From: Physcousia sp015060555
Lineage (GTDB): Bacteria; Bacteroidota; Bacteroidia; Bacteroidales; Bacteroidaceae
Length of the DNA stretch: 64,000 nucleotides
Direction of reading: 5' to 3'
Assembly: GCA_015060555.1 (NCBI GenBank)
Contig: SUYG01000049.1
Span: 62,001-126,000, forward strand
Within the stretch, counting starts at the first letter, position 1, and every line of letters starts with the position of its first letter. The position numbers and the translations under genes are program-made. Positions 58,109 through 64,000 of this stretch are shown here, piece after piece. The notes beneath the pieces are model-generated. The model did not search any database and was not told the DNA's origin. It saw only the letters and a list, made by a program, of their open reading frames with translations.

Positions 58109-58868
58109 CGCTAAAGACTGAGGCTTTTTTGTTTCTGCGCTTGCGGGGTTTATCTGTGACGCCTTTGGTGCGGATGACATCGTAGAGGTAGCCGGCTTTG
58201 ATGATGATGGCGCCGTTGGCAGAACGACCGAAGGGGTCTTTCTTGCTGTTGTTGAAGATGTCGCTGAGGCCGTAGAAGTAGCGGCCTTCGAGCATGAAGC
58301 GGCCGGCTCGCTTGGTGACTATCTCAAAGGAAAGGCCGCCAGTTAGGCCGTATTCAAAGGGCCGTTCGACAGCTTTGCCGTACTGCTGTGTGATATTATT
58401 CGGACGCGGGCTTCCGGCCCAGGGGGTGCTGTAGTGCTCGGTTTCGCTGAAGCAGTAGCCGAGCTGCGGACCTATGAGTAGGCCAAAGAGGAAGCCTTTG
58501 CGCTCGCGGCCCCAGCTGAGTCGCGCGAAGATGGGCATCTGGATGTAGCGCATATCGCGGTAGTAGGTGTCGCTGCTGAGCTCGGGGTCGATATCTTCCT
58601 TCCACCCCATGTTGGCATAGTTCACCTCGGCCTGTATGGCGCAGTGGGCAGAGAAGTATTTCTCGCAGGTATAGCGAACGGTGATGCCGAAGGTCTCGCC
58701 GCCTTTAAATACCTTCTTGATAGTGGGGTTGAAGGAGGTTCGGTTGAGGAGGTAGCCACCGGTGAAGCCGATGGCGAGGTCGTTGCGGTGTTCACCCACC
58801 TGCGCCTGTAGGGGAAGCAGGGCAGTCCACAGCACAAGGAAGATGAGCAGGATGCGAGACGGCTTCAT
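58104..58868 (-). CDS. PorT-like outer-membrane beta-barrel protein
   Basis: A 254-residue exported protein. Signal to ~22 (TALLPLQAQ). It has alternating strands typical of the PF13568 barrel family: DLAIGFTGGYLLNRTSFNP, TFGITVRYTCEKYFSAHCAI, YIQMPIFARLSWGRERKGFL, LIGPQLGYCFSETEHYS and FMLEGRYFYGLSDIFN. A basic tail follows the last strand (KPRKRRNKKASVFSE), unusual for a barrel end. PorT of the T9SS belongs to the same broad family, but this is not enough to call it PorT. Its first codon overlaps the stop of the upstream gene by one base. Confidence 0.8.
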   Translation of the reverse strand: MKPSRILLIFLVLWTALLPLQAQVGEHRNDLAIGFTGGYLLNRTSFNPTIKKVFKGGETFGITVRYTCEKYFSAHCAIQAEVNYANMGWKEDIDPELSSDTYYRDMRYIQMPIFARLSWGRERKGFLFGLLIGPQLGYCFSETEHYSTPWAGSPRPNNITQQYGKAVERPFEYGLTGGLSFEIVTKRAGRFMLEGRYFYGLSDIFNNSKKDPFGRSANGAIIIKAGYLYDVIRTKGVTDKPRKRRNKKASVFSE

Positions 58869-60016
58869 CAGCGGTTGCGGGTGATGAGTTCGATGGTTTG
58901 GTTGGGGGTGTAGTGAATCAGCTGCACGAAGGAGTTGACGTAGCCGTCGCCTGCCTGTGTTTGCTCAAAGAAGAGTGGGTGCTGATAGGGGAGGGAGGGA
59001 ATCTTGGGCAGATTCTCCTGCAGACGTCCGCTGCCGTAGAGGCTGAGGCCGCGCAGGAAATAGTATGCCACGTCGAAGCCCATCAGTGCATAGCGGGGGA
59101 AGGTGGCGCTCATGGGGGTATGGAACCACTGCATGAACTGACGGTCGAAGGCTTCGTTGCGCTGTGACAGGGGATTGCGGTAGAAGTTGGTATAGACGTA
59201 GGTGTCGAGCTGGTAGAAGTCAGACAGCAGCTGCTGTGTGTAGGTCTGCCAGGCAGGGTAGCCGAACAGCGCCATCTGGTACTCGGGATGCTGGCGCTTG
59301 AAGTCCTTTAGCTTGGAGGTCAGATGGTTGAGGGCCTTCAGCGATGGCGAGTTGGGGATGAAGAGGTTTTTGCGCTGGGCATTCAGGGCTTGCTGCAGTG
59401 CCAGCTCGTCGCCTTCGATGTTGAAAGTGCGGACATAGACGCCGCGATGGCTGGCTTCCGTGCGCAGCTGTTCGCCGAAGGCTTTGCCCTCATCATTGTT
59501 TTCGTTGGTCTCCACGAGGATGAGGTTATGCTCTGCAAATTGGTCTTGGATGTACCAGAGCGCTTCTGCCTGTAGCCTCGTGCGCGGTGCGTTAACAAGA
59601 TACTGACGGGTGTGGCCGATAAGTTGCGTGGCCAGACTCGTGAATGGCACTACAAGGTGGATGTCATGTAGGTCGCAGTAGTCAGCTAACGCCGGCAGCT
59701 GTGCTGCATCCAGCGGTCCGAAGACGACATCGCAGTCCTTGAGCTTGTTGTTGGCCAGCAGTTGATCCATTTCGTTGGCCGTGCAGCCAGTATGCAGGGC
59801 CTGCACGTCGATGGAGATGCCCTCGTGCTTGAGGCTATCGACAGCCATGAGTATGCCCTGATAGAATTCCACCATCTTGGCGCCGCGCGGTGTCTTCTCC
59901 TTAAAGGGCAGCAGCACGCCCATGCGCACGGAGTGCTTGCCGGGAGTCTCCTGAGCTGTGAGGTTCGGGAGGACGAGAAGGAAACTCAGCAGGATGAGGG
60001 TAATGCGTCGGAGCAT
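58868..60016 (-). CDS. Periplasmic binding protein-like (type 1 fold) protein
   Basis: A 382-residue exported protein; signal to ~21 (LLVLPNLTAQ). SVRMGVLLPFKEKTPRGAKM, FYQGILMAVDSLKHEGISID and CDVVFGPLDAAQLPALADYC match the periplasmic-binding-protein type 1 fold as found in branched-chain amino-acid receptors and in Bacteroidota LysM-linked proteins. HLVVPFTSLA and YALMGFDVAYYFLRGLSLYG continue the two-lobe pattern. No transporter genes are adjacent, so a non-transport role in the cell envelope, perhaps with the barrel protein, is inferred. 22 bp from DUF4293. Confidence 0.8.
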   Translation of the reverse strand: MLRRITLILLSFLLVLPNLTAQETPGKHSVRMGVLLPFKEKTPRGAKMVEFYQGILMAVDSLKHEGISIDVQALHTGCTANEMDQLLANNKLKDCDVVFGPLDAAQLPALADYCDLHDIHLVVPFTSLATQLIGHTRQYLVNAPRTRLQAEALWYIQDQFAEHNLILVETNENNDEGKAFGEQLRTEASHRGVYVRTFNIEGDELALQQALNAQRKNLFIPNSPSLKALNHLTSKLKDFKRQHPEYQMALFGYPAWQTYTQQLLSDFYQLDTYVYTNFYRNPLSQRNEAFDRQFMQWFHTPMSATFPRYALMGFDVAYYFLRGLSLYGSGRLQENLPKIPSLPYQHPLFFEQTQAGDGYVNSFVQLIHYTPNQTIELITRNR

Positions 60017-60038
60017 GGGAAACGTGGTTTACGGGGTG

Positions 60039-60563
60039 TTAACGGAGACGGTCTAAGGATCGCACCAGCATCTCGTCCTTGAGAATGGCGCGGAAAGCCA
60101 GGAACGAGAAGACCGCGGCGATGCAGGGGAAAGCAGCCCACGGGGTGGGGCGGAAGGCGGCGTCGGTGTTCTGCAGAATCAGATAGACGAAGGCGGCATA
60201 CAGGAGATACCAGCCTACCAGAAGAATGCTGCAGAGCAGAGCCAGACGCGACTGCACAAGACGCTGCTTGAAAAGGAAGATGCAGAACAGCAGCCCCGAG
60301 GTGACGATGACCAAAAGGGCAAACAGAGCCCACGGCGTGAATACGTGTGTGCCGGCGGCATCGGCTGCCAGAACGGGTTCTGCAGCAGCTCCGCTCAGGG
60401 TCAACGTAGAGCCGATGGGGGAGGGCAGGTGGAGCCACAGGTTGTAGAGCGTGCCACATTCCTCACCGGCGGCATCAACGAAGTTGCCGATGGGCAAGCA
60501 CAGACATGCTACACAGAAAGCAGCTGCCAGAAGCAGGTAGAGTGTTTGGATGCGCTGGATCAT
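60039..60563 (-). CDS. DUF4293 membrane protein
   Basis: A 174-residue inner-membrane protein with four hydrophobic segments: YLLLAAAFCVACLCLPIGNF, WALFALLVIVTSGLLFCIFL, LALLCSILLVGWYLLYAAFV and FPCIAAVFSFLAFRAIL. It opens MIQRIQTLYLLLA and ends ILKDEMLVRSLDRLR, both standard for Bacteroidota DUF4293, which regularly follows rpoZ and bamD. Function unknown. Start overlaps the rpoZ stop by 4 bp. Confidence 0.88.
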   Translation of the reverse strand: MIQRIQTLYLLLAAAFCVACLCLPIGNFVDAAGEECGTLYNLWLHLPSPIGSTLTLSGAAAEPVLAADAAGTHVFTPWALFALLVIVTSGLLFCIFLFKQRLVQSRLALLCSILLVGWYLLYAAFVYLILQNTDAAFRPTPWAAFPCIAAVFSFLAFRAILKDEMLVRSLDRLR

Positions 60564-60898
60564 AGATTGTCCTCGTCGCTGTCCTTAGCGGGATTGCGGA
60601 AATATATCTTGCCCTCGCGGAACTCCTGGGTAGCGATGAGGGTAGGCTTCGGCAGCTTCTCGTAGTAGCGGCTGATTTCAATCTGCTCGCGGTTCTCAAA
60701 GACCTCGTCGAGGTTGTCGTTGGTGGAGGCAAACTCCTGCAGCTTCTTGGAGAGCTCGGACTTCAAGTCGGCGCTAATCTGGTTGGCGCGCTTGGCGATG
60801 ATAGCAACACTCTCGTAGATGTTGTCGGTGTCCTCACAAAGTTCCATGACGTTCTGTGTCACAGTGTTAGTAGGTGCGTTGGTCTTCTTGTAATCCAT
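60560..60898 (-). CDS. rpoZ: RNA polymerase omega subunit (Bacteroidota type)
   Basis: A 112-residue cytoplasmic protein. NIYESVAIIAKRANQISADLKSE is cut by rule here to its key part: YESVAIIAKRANQI matches the omega/Rpb6 motif (xxxVxxxxxRAxQI). KPTLIATQEFREGKIYFRNP closes the conserved part. Bacteroidota omega is longer and more acidic than the proteobacterial form. Omega helps fold and hold beta-prime. Position between bamD and DUF4293 is conserved in the order. Confidence 0.9.
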   Translation of the reverse strand: MDYKKTNAPTNTVTQNVMELCEDTDNIYESVAIIAKRANQISADLKSELSKKLQEFASTNDNLDEVFENREQIEISRYYEKLPKPTLIATQEFREGKIYFRNPAKDSDEDNL

Positions 60899-61028
60899 CT
60901 TTATTATTTACGATTTAACAATTTACGATTTACAATTTTATTTCGTTATTTCGAGAAGAAACTTTTATTTTTCACTTATCATTATCTTATTTGTCATTCG
61001 TCATTCGTCATTTTTCACTTATCGCTCC
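60899..61028. repeat. AT-rich dispersed repeats between bamD and rpoZ
   Basis: TTTACGATTTAACAATTTAC, ATTTCGTTATTTCGAG and CATTCGTCATTCGTCATTTTTC words, the same families as at 21733, 22960 and 36525. No promoter box recognised; rpoZ is probably read from the bamD promoter. Confidence 0.55.
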
Positions 61029-61874
61029 TCAGTCCTCATCAAGGGGCTGCCCGGCGAGTGCTTTCTGGCTCTTCTTAAGGTAGCCCTCGGCCTCCTTGCG
61101 GTAGGCGGATTCGGGGAACTCATTGATGAAGCCATAGTACTCGTCCACCGTCTGACGGAAGCGCTGCATTCGCTTCTCCTCCACACTCTGACGAGCCAGG
61201 TGGTAGCGGGAGCGCAGGATGAGGATCATGAACTGTTCGCGGCGCTCGGCAGAGGCGTAGGGGAAGTCGCGAAGGGCGTTCTCCGACGTAACGATGCAGG
61301 CTTCATAGTTGGAGCCGCCGCTGGTGCTGTTGCCGATGTAGTTGCCCAAGTCGTAGTAGAGTTGGGCAGAGCGCTGCTCCTTATCGATGAGGTGATCCTG
61401 CAGGCGCTGGAGCATGTCCTGCGTCTGGTCTTTCAGTCGTGTGTAGGGGTAGTAATCCAGGAAGTTCTGCAACTCTGCAATAGCCTGATAGGTAGCGGTC
61501 TGATCCAGACGTGGGTCGGGAACGCTCTGGTAGAGCGCTAGGCCACTGTGGTAGCGCGATTCCTCGACATACAAACCTCGGGGATAGCTCTGGTAGTACT
61601 TCTTGAAGCCCGAGGAGGCCAAGTCGTAGTCGCGAGCCTTGAAAGCGCTCATGGCCATCAGATAGAGGCACTCCTCGCCATAGGAGGAACCCTTGAAGTT
61701 GATGACGACGCTGTTGAGCAGGTCGTAGGCGTGCAGGTATTTTCCTCTGGCGTAGCAGGCCTTGGCAACCTCGTATTTGTATTCAGGATCTCCATGCTTG
61801 ATGACTGTGTTGTACTCACCGCAGCCGGTCAGTACCAGAAGGCAACAAAGGAGGAGAAAGATAATCTTCTTCAT
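61029..61874 (-). CDS. bamD: Outer-membrane assembly lipoprotein BamD
   Basis: A 281-residue lipoprotein of the BAM complex, which inserts beta-barrels. The start at 61874 gives MKKIIFLLLCCLLVLTGC with lipid Cys C18; the longer frame reads through the promoter. TPR repeats follow: YKYEVAKACYARGKYLHAYD, SSYGEECLYLMAMSAFKARD, YDLASSGFKKYYQSYPRGLY, QTATYQAIAELQNFLDYYPY, then RQTVDEYYGFINEFPESAYR. The fit to YfiO/BamD is good along the whole length. The gene starts the bamD-rpoZ-DUF4293 run. Confidence 0.92.
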   Translation of the reverse strand: MKKIIFLLLCCLLVLTGCGEYNTVIKHGDPEYKYEVAKACYARGKYLHAYDLLNSVVINFKGSSYGEECLYLMAMSAFKARDYDLASSGFKKYYQSYPRGLYVEESRYHSGLALYQSVPDPRLDQTATYQAIAELQNFLDYYPYTRLKDQTQDMLQRLQDHLIDKEQRSAQLYYDLGNYIGNSTSGGSNYEACIVTSENALRDFPYASAERREQFMILILRSRYHLARQSVEEKRMQRFRQTVDEYYGFINEFPESAYRKEAEGYLKKSQKALAGQPLDED

Positions 61875-61895
61875 GCGTGTGCGCTTAAACGGCTG

Positions 61896-61927
61896 CAAAG
61901 GTAGGACTTTCTGTTGACTTGGCCAAA
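61896..61927 (-). promoter_or_regulatory. Promoter of bamD
   Basis: TACCTTTG (61903-61896) with TTTG (61927-61924) 20 bp upstream, minus strand; 21 bp to the start. Confidence 0.8.
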
Positions 61928-61987
61928 AGAGAAAAGGCTTTTTAATAAAAAAGGTACAAGATTTGCTCTTTGTTCGGCTTTTTTTAG

Positions 61988-61995
61988 TAACTTCG
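61988..61995 (+). promoter_or_regulatory. Probable promoter -7 box of uvrB
   Basis: TAACTTCG, one mismatch from TAnnTTTG, 24 bp before the ATG at 62020; TTTG at 61962 is 22 bp upstream. Confidence 0.4.
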
Positions 61996-62019
61996 CGCCG
62001 TTTATTGAAGGATTTACGT

Positions 62020-64000
62020 ATGTCGCAGTACCAACTCACTTCTCAGTACCAGCCTACAGGCGACCAGCCGGAGGCTATTGAACAGCTCACTCAGGGTGTC
62101 CTCGAAGGGCTTCCTGCACAGACGTTGCTGGGCGTGACGGGCTCCGGCAAGACTTTCACCATTGCCAATGTCATCCAGAACGTGGGCAGGCCGACCCTGA
62201 TTCTCTCACACAACAAGACGCTGGCGGCGCAGCTTTATGGCGAGATGAAGTCTTTCTTCCCCAACAACGCCGTAGAGTACTATGTCAGCTACTACGACTA
62301 TTACCAACCCGAGGCGTACATTCCCTCCACGGATACCTATATTGAGAAGGACCTGGCCATCAACGATGAGATTGACAAGTTGCGCCTTGCGGCCACTTCC
62401 GCCTTGCTCTCAGGGCGCAAGGATGTGATTGTAGTGTCCTCTGTATCATGTATCTACGGAATGGGAAACCCAGCCGCGTTCTATGAGAATGTTATCCTCC
62501 TGCATCGCGGACAGATTCTCGACCGCAACGCGCTGCTGCGTCGTCTCAACGACTCGCTCTACACGCGCAATGATGTCAGTCTCTCACGAGGCGAGTACCG
62601 CGTCAAAGGCGACACCGTGGATGTCTGGCTGGCCTATTCCGACAACCTCCTGCGCATTACCTTTTGGGACGATGAGATTGACTGCATCGAGGAGGTGGAT
62701 GCGGTGGCGATGACTCGCGTCGGCGAGTTCCAGGACTACAAGATTTATCCTGCTAACCTGTTTATGACGACCAAGGAGCAGACGCTGGCTGCAATTCATC
62801 AGATTGAAGATGATTTGGCTGAGCGTGTACGCTTCTTTGAGGGAATCGGCAAGCAGTTGGAAGCGAAGCGTTTGTACGAGCGCGTCACCTATGACATGGA
62901 GATGATCCGCGAGCTGGGACATTGTTCGGGCATCGAGAACTACAGTCGCTATTTCGATGGCCGTTCGGCTGGCACACGTCCCTATTGTCTCCTTGATTTC
63001 TTCCCTGATGACTTCCTCATGGTCATCGACGAGAGCCATGTCAGCGTGCCGCAGATTTCTGCTATGTACGGTGGCGACCGTGCCCGCAAGACGAACCTCG
63101 TAGAGTATGGTTTCCGTCTGCCAGCAGCAATGGACAACCGTCCGCTGAAGTTCGAGGAGTTCGAGGCGCTGACGCCGCAGGTGATCTACGTCTCGGCGAC
63201 GCCGGCAGATTATGAACTGGCGAAGAGTGAGGGCATTGTTGTGGAGCAGGTGATTCGTCCTACGGGTCTGCTAGACCCTGTCATCGAGGTGCGTCCTACG
63301 GCCAATCAGGTGGACGACCTCATGGAGGAAATCCAACAACGCATTGAGGCCGAGGAGCGTACGCTCGTGACCACGCTCACCAAGCGTATGGCTGAGGAAC
63401 TGACGGAATACCTGATGAACAACGGCGTTCAGGCACGGTATATCCACAGTGATGTCGATACCTTGGAGCGCGTGCAAATCATGGACGACCTGCGCGCCGG
63501 TAAGTTTGATGTCCTCGTTGGGGTCAACCTGCTTCGCGAGGGCTTGGATCTTCCGGAAGTGTCGCTTGTGGCTATCTTTGATGCAGACAAAGAGGGGTTC
63601 CTGCGCAGTCATCGTTCGCTGACGCAGACCGTGGGTCGTGCGGCGCGTAACATTCATGGCAAGGCTATCATGTATGGTGACACCATTACGGAGTCTATGC
63701 AGCGGACTATCGATGAGACCAATCGACGCCGAGAGAAACAGCTGCATTATAATGAAGAACATGGAATTACGCCAACGCAAATCCGCAAGCAACGCACGAT
63801 GACCGACCTCGTAGCAGTCCATCAGGAGGCTGCTACCGACCGCGACCGTCGTGCTTACATTGAGCCGGAGCGTCCGCAGACGGTCAACGTGCGGCTTCGT
63901 CCTGACGAGGGGGCACCCGTGGCTGCCGAGCCGGAAGCCGAGTACCTCACACGTGATCAAATACGGAAACGTGTTGAACAGCTTCGCCAGCAGATGCAGG
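62020..64000 (+). CDS. uvrB: Excinuclease ABC subunit B (3' end off window)
   Basis: 660 codons are visible of a usual ~670-690. The start MSQYQLTSQYQPTGDQPEAI is typical. Helicase motifs: LLGVTGSGKTFTIANV (Walker A), LSHNKTLAAQLYGEMKSFFP, the beta-hairpin YYVSYYDYYQPEAYIP that clamps the damaged strand, DFLMVIDESHVSVPQ (Walker B, DESH), VIYVSATPADYELAKS, GVNLLREGLDLPEVSLVAI and QTVGRAARNIHGKAIMYGD (motif VI). The C-terminal UVR/UvrC-contact motif falls in the last bases and beyond. UvrB receives DNA from UvrA and loads UvrC. Divergent from bamD. Confidence 0.95.
   Translation, partial: MSQYQLTSQYQPTGDQPEAIEQLTQGVLEGLPAQTLLGVTGSGKTFTIANVIQNVGRPTLILSHNKTLAAQLYGEMKSFFPNNAVEYYVSYYDYYQPEAYIPSTDTYIEKDLAINDEIDKLRLAATSALLSGRKDVIVVSSVSCIYGMGNPAAFYENVILLHRGQILDRNALLRRLNDSLYTRNDVSLSRGEYRVKGDTVDVWLAYSDNLLRITFWDDEIDCIEEVDAVAMTRVGEFQDYKIYPANLFMTTKEQTLAAIHQIEDDLAERVRFFEGIGKQLEAKRLYERVTYDMEMIRELGHCSGIENYSRYFDGRSAGTRPYCLLDFFPDDFLMVIDESHVSVPQISAMYGGDRARKTNLVEYGFRLPAAMDNRPLKFEEFEALTPQVIYVSATPADYELAKSEGIVVEQVIRPTGLLDPVIEVRPTANQVDDLMEEIQQRIEAEERTLVTTLTKRMAEELTEYLMNNGVQARYIHSDVDTLERVQIMDDLRAGKFDVLVGVNLLREGLDLPEVSLVAIFDADKEGFLRSHRSLTQTVGRAARNIHGKAIMYGDTITESMQRTIDETNRRREKQLHYNEEHGITPTQIRKQRTMTDLVAVHQEAATDRDRRAYIEPERPQTVNVRLRPDEGAPVAAEPEAEYLTRDQIRKRVEQLRQQMQ

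Noticed and set aside
58104..58868. Calling the barrel protein PorT of the T9SS
   Set aside because: It belongs to the same broad barrel family, but no other T9SS machinery gene is adjacent and the fit is not specific.
1..64000. tRNA, rRNA, tmRNA, insertion sequences, prophage
   Set aside because: Looked for cloverleaf arms, rRNA cores, transposase motifs and phage structural genes; none seen.

Overview
The window reads as the chromosome of a Bacteroidota, order Bacteroidales, most likely Prevotellaceae. Promoters follow the TTTG - 19/20 bp - TAnnTTTG pattern rather than TTGACA/TATAAT. Shine-Dalgarno sequences are mostly absent. Nine secreted proteins end in type IX secretion system (T9SS) sorting tails (eight type A, one type B), and families largely confined to this phylum recur (DUF4493, PCMD, DUF3256, DUF4421, DUF4293, DUF5689, DUF5715). 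I found no tRNA, rRNA, CRISPR array, insertion sequence or phage.

Layout. 0-1.8 kb: start of a PhoH-like gene, a DUF5715/M15-like protein and a Spy-like periplasmic protein. 1.9-9.9 kb: a T9SS-exported OB-fold protein, then three tandem secreted endonuclease I proteins. 9.9-13.9 kb: truA, an EamA transporter, DUF3256, DUF4421 and, convergent, ribosomal protein L31 (type B) with a striking two-hairpin leader. 14.1-21.6 kb: a TonB-dependent receptor, a DUF5689 lipoprotein, an OB-fold lipoprotein, a NUC1-type nuclease lipoprotein and an endonuclease/exonuclease/phosphatase (EEP) protein, which together look like a nucleic-acid capture and uptake locus. 21.8-22.8 kb: fructose-bisphosphate aldolase. 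22.8-33.6 kb: a more A+T-rich accessory segment with two giant T9SS-exported proteins, each followed by a related 62-66 residue peptide, and between them broken toxin-antitoxin genes and repeats. 33.8-36.4 kb: a second EEP protein and a DUF308 membrane protein. 36.6-41.4 kb: housekeeping genes (Nif3-like, zinc-ribbon coiled coil, rpsA, pfkA). 41.4-53.8 kb: a nine-gene operon on the minus strand carrying six DUF4493 lipoproteins, PCMD domains and an outer-membrane barrel. 54.0-57.7 kb: a type B T9SS cargo overlapping uvrA. 58.1-61.9 kb: a barrel protein, a periplasmic binding-like protein, DUF4293, rpoZ and bamD. 62.0 kb to the end: uvrB.

Three things stand out. First, six extracellular nucleases or phosphodiesterases and a dedicated TonB receptor lie within 36 kb, suggesting scavenging of environmental DNA/RNA. 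Second, the DUF4493 operon has fimbrillin-like N-terminal organisation in every member (lipobox, a GxLxL-type strand, then Thr-Arg-Ala), so it may encode a surface fibre. Third, several dispersed repeat families, normally intergenic, also sit in frame inside truA, uvrA (twice), the DUF5689 gene and the DUF3256 gene, in the last two forming part of the signal peptide. A fourth, smaller signal is the leader of L31: two hairpins with different stems but an identical nine-base loop.
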